From RYN-428 sp035551995 (GTDB taxonomy: Bacteria; Planctomycetota; Phycisphaerae; Tepidisphaerales; Tepidisphaeraceae): a DNA stretch of 64,000 bases. Every line of letters starts with the position of its first letter. The stretch's first letter is position 1. The notes below the pieces were generated by a model. The model was not told the origin of the DNA, ran no database searches, and saw only the letters and a program-made list of their open reading frames with translations. The stretch covers positions 1 through 64,000 of the forward strand of contig DASZME010000027.1 in assembly GCA_035551995.1 (NCBI GenBank), in the 5' to 3' direction. Both the position numbers and the translations under genes were made by a program. Positions 18,882 through 27,752 of the stretch are shown here, in pieces.

Positions 18882-20159
18882 TTGAACGTAAACGGAATCG
18901 AAATTCCCGCCGCGCCCCTGAAGTCGCTCACCGTCGTTTCTTCCGCGGCGCCTGGTCAATCGGCGCCGAGCGTTGCCGTCGAATCCGTGCGACCCGGCGC
19001 CCTTCCTTCGGCCGATATCGAGGCCCTCTACGTTCATATCCCCTTCTGCTTTCACAAGTGCCACTATTGCGATTTCTACAGCATTACCCGCCAGACGCCC
19101 GAGCGCATGACCCGTTTCGTGGATTTGATTCTCCGGGAAGCCGATCTCTGGCGCGTCGTCGGCGCCCCGCACGCCAGGATTCGCACCGTCTTTTTCGGCG
19201 GCGGCACGCCAAGTTTATTGCCCCTGGATCCGATGCGGCGATTGATCGCCGGCCTTAAAGAGCGGTTTGATCTGTCGCAGGCCGACGAGTGGACGGTCGA
19301 AGTTAACCCAGCCACCGCCCAGCCGGACTATTGCCAGATGCTTCGCGAAAATGGCGTGGATCGGCTCAGTTTGGGCGCGCAGAGTTTTAACCGCGACGAG
19401 TTGGCGGCGCTGGAGCGCCATCACGATCCCGAAGATGTTTATCGCAGCCTCGAAATGGCCCGTGCCGCCCGGTTCAGTCGATTGAATGTCGATCTGATCT
19501 ACGCGATCCCCGGGCAGAATCTTGCGTCATGGGCCCGTTCGCTCGACCAGGCGATCGCGCTCCGCACGCCGCACATATCGTGTTACAACCTGACCTATGA
19601 GCCGAACACGCCGATGGCGGTTCGAAAACGCCTCGGGCATTTTACCGCCGTCGAGGAAGACGCCGAGCTTGAGATGTTTCATCACGCCCGGCAGCGCCTG
19701 ATTTGTTCCGGGCACGGCGCCTATGAGATCAGCAATTACGCCATGCCCGGCGAAGCGTGCCGCCACAATTTGATTTATTGGACCGGCGGAAACTACATCG
19801 GCCTCGGTCCGTCGGCGGCTTCGCATGTGGAGGGCCACCGCTGGCGAAATCGTCCGCACCTGGGGGAATGGGAACGGGCGGTGGCGGCGGGCGATGTTCC
19901 GTCGATTGACGTCGAGCGTTTATCCCCCGCACGCCGGGCCGGCGAGTTGGCGATGTTGATGCTTCGGCTGGCGTCGGGAATCGATTATGCCGGCTTTGCG
20001 GCCCGCACCGGTTTGGACGCGCGTGCAGTTTTTGCCGATCAGGTCGGCCGCCTTGTCCCCATCGGACTCGTGAATGTCGGGCAAACCGCGATAACGCTCA
20101 CGGAAAAAGGGTTGAGCCTCGCCGACGCGATCGCCGGGGAATTTCTTTCGGACGTTTGA
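18882..20159 (+). CDS. hemW: Radical SAM heme chaperone HemW
   Basis: Member of the HemW/HemN family; HemW binds heme and an Fe4S4 cluster and delivers heme to target proteins. Seen: LYVHIPFCFHKCHYCDF with the CxxxCxxC cluster ligands, GGGTPSLL, the NPATAQPDY and RLSLGAQSFN segments and the C-terminal HemN winged-helix domain. It lacks the extra N-terminal cysteine region of true HemN. The first in-frame initiator is TTG at 18882, giving a roughly 45-residue N-terminal extension; a GTG at 18990 would give the normal family length. The next gene, pilM, follows closely, but a functional link is not obvious. Confidence 0.9.
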   Translation: MNVNGIEIPAAPLKSLTVVSSAAPGQSAPSVAVESVRPGALPSADIEALYVHIPFCFHKCHYCDFYSITRQTPERMTRFVDLILREADLWRVVGAPHARIRTVFFGGGTPSLLPLDPMRRLIAGLKERFDLSQADEWTVEVNPATAQPDYCQMLRENGVDRLSLGAQSFNRDELAALERHHDPEDVYRSLEMARAARFSRLNVDLIYAIPGQNLASWARSLDQAIALRTPHISCYNLTYEPNTPMAVRKRLGHFTAVEEDAELEMFHHARQRLICSGHGAYEISNYAMPGEACRHNLIYWTGGNYIGLGPSAASHVEGHRWRNRPHLGEWERAVAAGDVPSIDVERLSPARRAGELAMLMLRLASGIDYAGFAARTGLDARAVFADQVGRLVPIGLVNVGQTAITLTEKGLSLADAIAGEFLSDV

Positions 20160-20254
20160 GCGATGCCGCGAGCATTGCCCCGCATGCTTTTATCACCACC
20201 GTCGAATTAAACCGATCCGCTTCACGGTCGATAGATCAGTGGAGATATGGAGAC

Positions 20255-21496
20255 ATGCTTTCATTCGTACAAAGCTGGTTTGTTCCCGGCGCCAATCCCG
20301 TCGGCATCGATATTGGCGCCGAATGCCTTCGTCTGGCGCAGGTCGAGAAAATCAACGGCGATCACCGCCTGATCGCCGCGGCCAGCGCCGAGATTCCGCT
20401 GAAGGTTCGCGGCAACCCCGCCGAGCGAATGGCCTACTTCGCCAGAACGCTGAAGGAACTGTGGGCCAGGGGAAATTTTCGCGGCCGCCGGGCGGTCCTC
20501 GCGATACCCGCCGGCGAAACGGCGCTGCAACATCTCCGCCTTCCAAGGATGAGCGACGAGACGCTGCAAAAGGCGCTTCCGTGGGAATCGCGCGGGAAAT
20601 TGCCGTTCGATCCGGCCGAAGCGTCGCTGCGTCATATCATCGCCGGCGAGGTCTACCAGGATCATGAGCCGCGCAACGAAGTGATCCTGATGGCCGCCAA
20701 AAACGCCGTCATCGAGCAACTGCTGTCCGCGGCCGCCTCGGCTCGGCTGGAAGTCGTCGGGATGAACGTTCAGCCCAAGGCACTGGTTGATTGCTTTCTC
20801 AATATTTACCGCAGAAAGGCGGACGCGGACATTACGAATTGCATCGTTGACATCGGAAGTTCCGCGACGCGGGCCATCGTCGCGCGCGGCGGAAAAATCC
20901 TCTTCGCCCGTTCGATCCCGATCGGCGGCGAGGATTTCAGCCGCGCCGTCGCCGCTGAGTTGCAGATCCGATTGGACGAAGCGCGCCAACTGCGAATCGT
21001 GCTATCGAACGCTCCCGACGAGGAAGGCGATCGCGACGGCATTCCCGTGATGTCGTCGGCGCCAATCGGCCCCACCCTGCAATCCCGCGCCATCGAGACT
21101 GATGGCGGCGGCGGCGTCGCGACCATCGCGGCGCCGCACGTCGCCCCCGCGCAACGGCGTCATCGCCGGTCCATGGTCGAGCAGGTCGTGCGCGAGCCTT
21201 TGGAACGGCTCGCCGAAGAACTAACCCTCTGCCGCCGCTATCACGAGGCGGCGTTCCCCGAGCGGCCCATCCAGCGCCTGATCTTCGTCGGCGGCGAAGC
21301 CCGCAACCGCAGGCTGTGCCAATCGCTGGCGAAGGAACTGGACCTGGCCGCCCAGATCGGCGACCCGATGGCGCGAATGAGCCGAACCACCGAGATCGGC
21401 ATCGAAAGCGGCATCGACCGGCGCTGCCCGCAGCCGGCATGGGCGGTGGCGATCGGATCGAGCATGGGATCGCTCGTTCCTGGATCGGAGCCCTAG
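20255..21496 (+). CDS. pilM: Type IV pilus inner-membrane platform protein PilM-like
   Basis: Actin-like cytoplasmic ATP-binding protein that docks on PilN in the type IV pilus alignment complex. Seen: an N-terminal VGIDIGAECLRLAQVEK phosphate-1 motif, the PilM-type LPRMSDETLQKALPWE segment, a second ATPase motif CIVDIGSSATRAIVARGGK and FVGGEARNR near the end. At 413 residues it is longer than the usual 350-370, with an Arg/Ala-rich insertion around residues 275-310. The ATG at 20255 is chosen because GGAGA precedes it; a longer TTG version would overlap hemW. It is followed by pilN, pilO, pilB and pilC. Confidence 0.9.
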   Translation: MLSFVQSWFVPGANPVGIDIGAECLRLAQVEKINGDHRLIAAASAEIPLKVRGNPAERMAYFARTLKELWARGNFRGRRAVLAIPAGETALQHLRLPRMSDETLQKALPWESRGKLPFDPAEASLRHIIAGEVYQDHEPRNEVILMAAKNAVIEQLLSAAASARLEVVGMNVQPKALVDCFLNIYRRKADADITNCIVDIGSSATRAIVARGGKILFARSIPIGGEDFSRAVAAELQIRLDEARQLRIVLSNAPDEEGDRDGIPVMSSAPIGPTLQSRAIETDGGGGVATIAAPHVAPAQRRHRRSMVEQVVREPLERLAEELTLCRRYHEAAFPERPIQRLIFVGGEARNRRLCQSLAKELDLAAQIGDPMARMSRTTEIGIESGIDRRCPQPAWAVAIGSSMGSLVPGSEP

Positions 21497-21557
21497 CGCC
21501 GGCGTGCCGACCGTGCGCCGCTCTTTGCGCCTACTAAAAAAAAAGCCGCTAAAACCA

Positions 21558-22325
21558 ATGGATCGACTCAACATGACGACAGAATCCGAACAGTTCAGTT
21601 TCCTCCCCGACGACTACTGCGATCGCAGCGTGCGAAATCGCCTTAACGCCGCCGCCACGTCGATACTGGCGATCTTGGCGATCGCCACCATGACGGCCCT
21701 CTACGTCGCCGAGCAATCGTTGCGGCACGTCAAGCGCCACAATGCCGAGATCACGCGATGTTTCGATCAAGCTGTCCTTCGCGGCGGGCAAGTCATCGCC
21801 GTCAAGGATGAAAGCGAACGATACATCGAGCGCGCCCATCGAATCGCCGCCCTCACCGCCGGCATTCCGTCGAGCGCAATCCTGGCGGAACTGACGCGCG
21901 CGCTGCCGCCGGATATTTCGTTGACGTCACTGAGCGTTCAGCCGATTCCGCGCCCGCAGGCGCCGAGCCTGGCGCCGACGGCGTTTGACCTGAAGAAGGC
22001 GGCGTTGGAATCCCGGCGCCGCGTTGGACCCGAGCCGCTTCCCGACGCGGCGCCGACGGACATTGTGCTGAAGCTATCGGGTTTTGCCGACAGCAACGCC
22101 GCCGTCTCGCGGCTTTGCGATACATTGTCGCGATCCGGCGCCTTTGAGGAGGTGCGGCTGATCGCCAGCGAGATCGACGCCGGCGCCGGCAAAGAGCCGG
22201 CGACGACTCGGCGATTCCAAATCGAAGCGACCTTGAATCCCGCCGCCGATCCGCGTCAAGCGCCCAATGAGCCCCCGGCCACGTCTCCCGAAAACGCCGG
22301 CGACCGCTCGAAGGAGAATCCATGA
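21558..22325 (+). CDS. pilN: PilN-like pilus assembly protein
   Basis: Bitopic inner-membrane protein expected to bind PilM by its cytoplasmic tip and PilO by its periplasmic domain. Seen: FSFLPDDYCDRSVRNR at the cytoplasmic N-terminus, which corresponds to the conserved INLLP-type PilM-binding motif, one membrane span (SILAILAIATMTALYVA) and a periplasmic coiled-coil and ferredoxin-like domain (ALPPDISLTSLSV). The C-terminal 40 residues are Pro/Ala-rich. Its stop overlaps the start of the next gene in an ATGA, showing translational coupling. The identification rests on order and topology as much as on sequence. Confidence 0.82.
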   Translation: MDRLNMTTESEQFSFLPDDYCDRSVRNRLNAAATSILAILAIATMTALYVAEQSLRHVKRHNAEITRCFDQAVLRGGQVIAVKDESERYIERAHRIAALTAGIPSSAILAELTRALPPDISLTSLSVQPIPRPQAPSLAPTAFDLKKAALESRRRVGPEPLPDAAPTDIVLKLSGFADSNAAVSRLCDTLSRSGAFEEVRLIASEIDAGAGKEPATTRRFQIEATLNPAADPRQAPNEPPATSPENAGDRSKENP

Positions 22326-22897
22326 AATCATCCCAGCGACTCTTTTTTTTCGGCGCCCTGTCGATCGCGCTGTTCGCGTGCGTATTTTTTCTGGCGATTC
22401 TACCGGCCACCCGCCGGCGCGACGCCCTGCTGGCCGATTCCGAGCAAAAGCGCGCCGCCCTGGCGCGCCTGAACGAAGTCGCCGCCGGATCGGCCCGGGC
22501 GCAAGCGAAAATCGCGGAGGTGCGCCGGCGCATCGCGCGCTTCGAATCCACCCTTCCCGCCGCGCGGCACATGAATGATGTCGGCGAAGATATCTGGCGC
22601 GTGGCCCAGGCCAACGCTTTGCAAGCCCACACGCTCAAGACGTCGGCCGGGAAACGGATCGGAACATACTGGGAACAGGGGATGGACTTGTCGCTGGCCG
22701 GTCGTTTGGCGTCCCTCTATCCATTCATGGTCCAGCTTGAGCGAATGCCTTGGCCGGTGCGCGTCGACAGAATAAACCTGAGCCGCATCGGCGCCGGCGA
22801 AGACATGCAGGTGGACATCAGCTTCGACGTGTTCCTTCAGCCCGATCCGATCGTCCCCGCGAATTCAGTGGCGAACGTCTCGATCGAACCGCGATGA
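22322..22897 (+). CDS. pilO: PilO-like pilus assembly protein
   Basis: Bitopic inner-membrane partner of the PilN-like protein. Seen: a short cytoplasmic N-terminus, one membrane span (LFFFGALSIALFACVFFLAI), a long periplasmic coiled coil at about residues 35-90 and a C-terminal domain with LYPFMVQLERMPWPVRVDRI, typical of PilO/GspM-like folds. At 191 residues it has the usual length. Its start overlaps the pilN stop (ATGA). PilP, the usual next lipoprotein, is missing; the next gene is pilB. Confidence 0.82.
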   Translation: MKSSQRLFFFGALSIALFACVFFLAILPATRRRDALLADSEQKRAALARLNEVAAGSARAQAKIAEVRRRIARFESTLPAARHMNDVGEDIWRVAQANALQAHTLKTSAGKRIGTYWEQGMDLSLAGRLASLYPFMVQLERMPWPVRVDRINLSRIGAGEDMQVDISFDVFLQPDPIVPANSVANVSIEPR

Positions 22898-22953
22898 GCG
22901 AATGTTCATGTCGATTCGGGCGGCGAATGCGTCGATAAGTGAACAGTCGCAGC

Positions 22954-24762
22954 ATGTTCGCACGCAAAACGACAACATCGGCCGGTCCCGGCGCCATCGC
23001 GCCGCATGAGCGGCTGGATGAGCCGTTGCCCGAGTTGGACATGCTTTGGCAGCCGGTGTCGGCGGCGCCGTCCCATAATATCGAAGGGCTGTTGCTTCAA
23101 TCGGGCCATGTCACCGAAGCACAACTCACTCAGGCGCGAATGATGGCGGCGCAGACGCCGGGCAAAAGCCTGGCTCACGTGCTGCTTTCGATGCGCGTGG
23201 CCGACGAGGCGGTGATTTTGTCGGCGGTCGCGCGATCGCTCGACCTTCCGTTCGAGCAGCCCGACCCGCAGCAAATCGATCCCGAGGCGTTCGCGCTTCT
23301 TCCGCCGCATTATATACAGAAGCATCTCGTCGCCCCTTTCCGGTTTGACGCGGGTCGGCTGGTCATCGGCATCGTCGATCCCAACAATGTTTTTCTTCTC
23401 GATGAAGTTCGCCGCAAAACCGGCAAGCCGCTGAAGACCACCGTTACCACCCCGGCCCATATTCTTCGCCTGATCGCGCACGCCACGGCCCACGCCAACG
23501 GTTCGCAGGTCAATCAGATCATCAAGGACGCCACGACCGGCGAATCGCTCGCCGGCGACGATGCGACCGGCGACGGCGCCGACCTGGAAAAACTGGGCAG
23601 CGAGTCGCCGATCATCCGTTTCGTCAACCACTTGATCTCCGAGGGGATCCGCCAGGGCGCCAGCGACATCCACATCGAGCCGAAGGAGACGGCACTGCGC
23701 ATCCGGTATCGAATCGACGGGCTGCTCTTCGACGCGTTAAGCCCCCCCGCCGTCATGCAGGCCGCCGTCACGTCGCGATTGAAGATCATGGCCAACCTGG
23801 ACATTTCCGAGCGCCGCCTGCCGCAGGACGGCCGCATCCGCACGGTGATTCAGGGCCGTGCGGTCGATCTGCGCCTTAGCACCCTGCCGACGCATTGCGG
23901 CGAAAAATGCGTGATGCGCATTCTCGACAACCGCTCGGTCAACGTCTCGCTTGACGACCTGGGCTTCAGCGAAAACGCGTTGACCATCTGGAAAAACCAG
24001 ATCGCCCAGCCGCACGGGATTCTCCTGGTCACCGGGCCGACCGGCTCCGGGAAAACGACCACGCTCTATTCATCGCTGCGGAGCATGGACGCCAATCGCC
24101 TGAATATCAGTACGGTCGAAGATCCGATCGAACACGACCTTCCGTCGACCACGCAGGTTCAGGTGCACGAAAAGATCGGCATGACTTTTTCCGCCGCCCT
24201 CCGCGCGATGCTTCGCCAGGACCCCGACGTGGTGATGATCGGCGAAATACGTGACCAGGACACCGCGGCCATCGCCGTCCAGGCGGCCCTCACCGGACAT
24301 CTGGTTCTCAGCACCCTGCACACCAACGACGCGCCGTCGTCGGTCACGCGATTGATCAACGTCGGCGTAGAGCCTTATCTCATCAGCTCCGCGGTGAACG
24401 CCATCATGGCCCAGCGATTGGTCCGCAAGATCTGTATGGAGTGCAGGGAGGAATACGCGCCGACGCCGGACATGCAGGAGTTCCTGACGATGCAGGGTTT
24501 TACCGCGCAGGCGTGTTACCGCGGCCGGGGCTGCGACCGCTGCCGCAGGACCGGATACAGCGGACGGCTTGGGATTTACGAATTGCTGGTGATGGACGAC
24601 GCCCTGCGCGATCTGGTGACGAGAAACCCCGACGTCAATCATCTGCGCCGTCTTTGTCGCGAACGCGGCTTGGTGACATTGCGGGACGATGGATTTCAGA
24701 AAGTCATGGCGGGTTTGACGACGGTGGACGAGATTATACGGGTGACGGAGAGCGCGTCGTAA
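22954..24762 (+). CDS. pilB: Type IV pilus/type II secretion assembly ATPase (PilB/GspE)
   Basis: Hexameric cytoplasmic motor for pilus extension. Seen: an N-terminal GspE-N/MshEN domain, then the ATPase core: Walker A GPTGSGKTT, Asp box, Walker B DPDVVMIGEIRD, His box HLVLSTLHTNDA. A zinc-binding tetracysteine follows: CMEC and, about 40 residues later, CDRC. At about 600 residues it is the normal length. A GTG 15 bases upstream is an alternative start. It lies 56 bases after pilO. No retraction ATPase (PilT) and no secretin (PilQ/GspD) is encoded in the window, so PilB versus GspE cannot be decided from this locus alone. Confidence 0.95.
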   Translation: MFARKTTTSAGPGAIAPHERLDEPLPELDMLWQPVSAAPSHNIEGLLLQSGHVTEAQLTQARMMAAQTPGKSLAHVLLSMRVADEAVILSAVARSLDLPFEQPDPQQIDPEAFALLPPHYIQKHLVAPFRFDAGRLVIGIVDPNNVFLLDEVRRKTGKPLKTTVTTPAHILRLIAHATAHANGSQVNQIIKDATTGESLAGDDATGDGADLEKLGSESPIIRFVNHLISEGIRQGASDIHIEPKETALRIRYRIDGLLFDALSPPAVMQAAVTSRLKIMANLDISERRLPQDGRIRTVIQGRAVDLRLSTLPTHCGEKCVMRILDNRSVNVSLDDLGFSENALTIWKNQIAQPHGILLVTGPTGSGKTTTLYSSLRSMDANRLNISTVEDPIEHDLPSTTQVQVHEKIGMTFSAALRAMLRQDPDVVMIGEIRDQDTAAIAVQAALTGHLVLSTLHTNDAPSSVTRLINVGVEPYLISSAVNAIMAQRLVRKICMECREEYAPTPDMQEFLTMQGFTAQACYRGRGCDRCRRTGYSGRLGIYELLVMDDALRDLVTRNPDVNHLRRLCRERGLVTLRDDGFQKVMAGLTTVDEIIRVTESAS

Positions 24763-24818
24763 AATCCGAAAACCGATCGATTTTTGAATTCCGGATCTCG
24801 AATTTCTGGTCTTTGATC
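24762..24818. repeat. Copy of the EIRNPK-type repeat upstream of pilC
   Basis: The pilB-pilC gap consists largely of AATCCGAAA / GAATTCCGGATCTCGAATTTC-type sequence related to the repeat at 7768-8010. It ends just before the pilC ATG and leaves no visible Shine-Dalgarno sequence. Read in the pilC frame it gives peptide of the form EFRISNF. Confidence 0.5.
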
Positions 24819-26030
24819 ATGGCTACCTTCCGCTATCAAACGATCGACTCCGGCAAGCCTTCCGCCGGCGTACTCCAGGCGGCCACGCTCGACGCGGCGG
24901 CCGAGGCGCTGCACGCGCGCGGACGAGTCATCGTCGATCTGGTCCCCGCCGAAACGTCGATCGTGCGGCGACCGCTCCATGCGCCGACGTTCAGCCCCGG
25001 CACGCGCGACGTCGCCAACTTCACCGCGCAGCTGGCGGTCATGATCCGCGCGGGAATCAGCGTTCGCGCCGCCATCGAAGGAATCGGCGAGCAGGTCACC
25101 CATCCGCGCTTTAAGTCGATGCTGGTGCAGATGCGCAAAGACATCGAAAACGGCCTCTCGTTTTCCGATGCCCTCGCCCGTTACCCCAAAACATTCTCTC
25201 CGCTGTATATCAACATGGTGAAAGCGTCGGAAATGTCCGGCGGATTTCCCGCCATGCTCGCCCGCATCGCTGGATATCTCAACCAACAGCTTGAAACGCG
25301 CGGCTTGATCGTCGGCGCCATGACCTACCCCGCGATTATCGCGATGATGGCCGTTACCACCACGATTTTCCTGCTGATGTTCGTACTGCCGCGCTTTCTG
25401 GTCCTGTTCGCCGGCAAGGAGTCGGCGCTCCCGGCTTCCACGAAAATGCTGATGGCCCTTTCGGCATTTCTGGTCAGCTATTGGTATGCGCTGGCCATCG
25501 TCCTCTCGGCGGGAATATGGGCTTTGGCGTTGATTCTTCGCACCGAAACCGGGCGCGCGCATTTCGATCGCCTAAAGTTGACGTTGCCGCTGGTTTGCAA
25601 GATGTTTCGCGCCCTGTACATCAGCCGTGGCCTGCACACCATGGGGCAGCTGGTCAACGCCGGCGTCCCCATACTCGACACGATCGCGATTACCGCCGAG
25701 GTGAGCGGGAATGTCTTATATCGTCAGATGTGGCGAACCGTGTATGGCGCCGTCAAGGAAGGCAAGCGCATCGCCATTCCACTGCAAAAGAGCACGCTTC
25801 TTCCGCGCGCCGTGGTGCAAATGATCAACGCCGGCGAAGAGGCCGGGCGTCTGGGCCAGGTGCTCGACGAAGTGAGCGAATATTATTCGCGCGAGCTAAA
25901 AACCGTCATCAAAACAGTCACGTCCCTGATCGAGCCGGCCATGATCCTTATTATGGGCGGCATCGTCGGCTTCATCGCCGCAAGCATCATCCTTCCGATC
26001 TTCAAGCTGAGTCAGATCATGGCCAGGTGA
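24819..26030 (+). CDS. pilC: Type IV pilus/type II secretion platform protein (PilC/GspF)
   Basis: Polytopic inner-membrane platform protein coupled to the PilB motor. Seen: the N-terminal MATFRYQTIDSGK start typical of the family, two T2SSF domains (about residues 70-190 and 270-395), each with conserved helices and membrane segments (FTAQLAVMIRAGISVRAAIE and SRGLHTMGQLVNAGVPILD), and three hydrophobic spans including IMGGIVGFIAASIILPIF at the end. At 403 residues it is the standard size. The frame is open far upstream into pilB-antisense phase, but only this ATG fits the family start. Confidence 0.95.
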   Translation: MATFRYQTIDSGKPSAGVLQAATLDAAAEALHARGRVIVDLVPAETSIVRRPLHAPTFSPGTRDVANFTAQLAVMIRAGISVRAAIEGIGEQVTHPRFKSMLVQMRKDIENGLSFSDALARYPKTFSPLYINMVKASEMSGGFPAMLARIAGYLNQQLETRGLIVGAMTYPAIIAMMAVTTTIFLLMFVLPRFLVLFAGKESALPASTKMLMALSAFLVSYWYALAIVLSAGIWALALILRTETGRAHFDRLKLTLPLVCKMFRALYISRGLHTMGQLVNAGVPILDTIAITAEVSGNVLYRQMWRTVYGAVKEGKRIAIPLQKSTLLPRAVVQMINAGEEAGRLGQVLDEVSEYYSRELKTVIKTVTSLIEPAMILIMGGIVGFIAASIILPIFKLSQIMAR

Positions 26031-26111
26031 GCGCGCGAACCGAATTTCCGCCCCGGCTGTCCAAATAGCGAGCACAACGATTTAATTCTTTTCACGTCGG
26101 TATTGCGCGCG

Positions 26112-26156
26112 GGGTCGCGGAACACGCCCCGCAAGCGGGGCCGCTAAACACGGAAA
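26112..26156. repeat. Palindromic element, GCCCCGCAAGCGGGGC core (copy 2)
   Basis: CACGCCCCGCAAGCGGGG with the flanks GGGTCGCGGAA and CCGCTAAACACGGAAA. The sequence around 26184-26205 (GCCACGGGCGGAGAGCCCGC) is another palindromic stretch. Together they fill the gap after pilC. Confidence 0.7.
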
Positions 26157-26275
26157 CGCTAAGCCACTTGAAAAATACTCTAAATGAGCCACGGGCGGAG
26201 AGCCCGCGATCGCAGCGGCGCTTTGCTCACCGATCCGGTTTGCCTTGCGCGCAGATGAATTGAATATTTTGGGTG

Positions 26276-26770
26276 ATGAGAATTCATATATCACCCCAAT
26301 CGCGCCGGCGCGCACGCCGGTCCGGATTCACCTTGATCGAGGCGGCGATGGCGCAGGTCATCGTGGCGTTTGCCGTTACCGCGATGTGCGAATTATTGGC
26401 CGGCGGAACCGCCGCCAACGCCGGCGCGGGAGAACTGACGGCCGCCGTTCATCTGGCCGATAACATCCACGAAATCGCCGTGGGATTGCCTTTTTTCGAC
26501 GGCGGCGACGCCGTCGTCGGCGCCTGGCATGATGTTTGGGATCTGGACGGATTAAAGTTCTCTCCGCCGATCGATGTGGATCGGACGCCGATACCTGCCG
26601 ATGAGAATTGGACGCAGGAGGTGTCCGTCACGGCGGTTGACGAGAAGAAAATCGGCGCCCCCGTCGAACGTCATTCATCGACGCCGATGGCGCGCCTTCA
26701 AGTGAAGATCTATCACGACGGACGATACATCTGCTGCGGTGATTGGCTGATCGTCGCCCCGGCGCGTTGA
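26276..26770 (+). CDS. Prepilin-like minor pilin, PilV/GspI type
   Basis: Exported pilin-like subunit. Seen: a basic leader RRRARRSG followed by the prepilin peptidase site G|FTLIE with the conserved +5 glutamate, then a hydrophobic helix (AMAQVIVAFAVTAMCELLAGG) that would pack in the pilus core. A small globular domain with two cysteines near the C-terminus (ICCGDW) follows. At 164 residues it fits PilV or GspI. The ATG at 26276 follows an in-frame GTG three bases upstream. It is the first of three consecutive minor-pilin-type genes; no major pilin is in the window. Confidence 0.85.
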   Translation: MRIHISPQSRRRARRSGFTLIEAAMAQVIVAFAVTAMCELLAGGTAANAGAGELTAAVHLADNIHEIAVGLPFFDGGDAVVGAWHDVWDLDGLKFSPPIDVDRTPIPADENWTQEVSVTAVDEKKIGAPVERHSSTPMARLQVKIYHDGRYICCGDWLIVAPAR

Positions 26771-26948
26771 GAATCGCTCGAGCCGTTTTCAGATCGCTTA
26801 AGCGTTTCTCTTTAGTTGTTCATGAGGCTGCGCCTCGCGCGAAGTCGATGAAAACGGCAAGCGGTTCTTGTAAATTATTTTTGGGACGGCGGTCCCGCTG
26901 GCGCGGCGTTTTTCGCGCTCGAGGTTCGATTCAGCGCCACGAAAAGAA

Positions 26949-27752
26949 ATGTTCCAGCGCATCACTTTCCGACTTCTTATCATGCGTGCGAAGCACTCCT
27001 CATTCATTAGCCGCCCCGCTTGCGGGGCGCGTCGCGGCGCGTTGAATCGCCGGCGCCGCGCCCTCGCGCGCATCGCTCCCGGACCCGACTCCAACGCGCG
27101 ACGACCACACCACCAGAAGCGTTTCGCGTCCCCGCGAACCGCGAGCGTAATCCCCGTCGATCGCGCGCCGGTTATCGCCCCGGCCGGGCGCGGCCAGCGC
27201 CGATCGCGTCGCGCTTTCGCCGCCGTGCTGGCGATGCTCTATCTCATGCTGTTCACCGTGCTGGCGATCGGGTTTTACGCGGCCACGACAATATCGCTGC
27301 AAATCGCCGGCAACGACCGGACCACGAGCGAGGCCCAGGCGGCGGCCGAATCGGGGATGCAGTTCGTGAAGTATCAGTTGAGTCGAATCGAAATCCCCGC
27401 CGTCTCCGGCCCAGCCGCTCGCGATGGCGATGAACTGACGACGATCGCCCGCCTTCTGGGCAATCAACTTGACGGGACGGCCAACATGCGTGACCACGCC
27501 GTCGCCGTGATCGATCATGCCATCATCCTTCCCGCCGCCGACGATTTTATCGCGCTGGACGCCACGGGCCACGCCCGGTTCCGCGCGTTGATAACGCCAA
27601 TCGGCTCGTCGCTCATGGTTAAGGTGATCGGCTTCGGCCGCAGCGTCTCGATCGGCCGAGCCGTTCGCATGGAGTTTCAGAGAACACCGTCGCGGGATTC
27701 GGGCGACCGGCTGGTCGCCGCGCCGGGAACATACGAGGAGGCGCCGCCATGA
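26949..27752 (+). CDS. PilX-like minor pilin component, start uncertain
   Basis: PilX N-terminal-type protein. Seen: a basic stretch RRSRRAF, a long hydrophobic helix (AVLAMLYLMLFTVLAIGFYAAT) and the following ISLQIAGNDRTTSEAQAAAESG, which closely follows the PilX pattern of a helix, then AGN...A...AE.G. The downstream domain is beta-rich. The first roughly 85 residues of this frame read through a palindromic repeat (27006-27045) and Arg/Pro-rich sequence and look non-native, so the real start is probably further in (around 27190-27223, by GTG or another rare start). Its stop overlaps the start of the next gene by ATGA. Confidence 0.7.
   Translation: MFQRITFRLLIMRAKHSSFISRPACGARRGALNRRRRALARIAPGPDSNARRPHHQKRFASPRTASVIPVDRAPVIAPAGRGQRRSRRAFAAVLAMLYLMLFTVLAIGFYAATTISLQIAGNDRTTSEAQAAAESGMQFVKYQLSRIEIPAVSGPAARDGDELTTIARLLGNQLDGTANMRDHAVAVIDHAIILPAADDFIALDATGHARFRALITPIGSSLMVKVIGFGRSVSIGRAVRMEFQRTPSRDSGDRLVAAPGTYEEAPP
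27006..27045. repeat. Palindromic element, GCCCCGCTTGCGGGGC core (copy 3)
   Basis: TTAGCCGCCCCGCTTGCGGGGCG and its downstream flank are in the opposite orientation to the copy at 26112. The two bracket the PilV-like gene. This copy lies inside the annotated 5' part of the PilX-like frame. Confidence 0.7.

Noticed and set aside
24441..24818. N-terminal extension of the pilC frame
   Set aside because: It overlaps pilB in another frame and passes through repeat DNA; the family begins at MATFRYQ.
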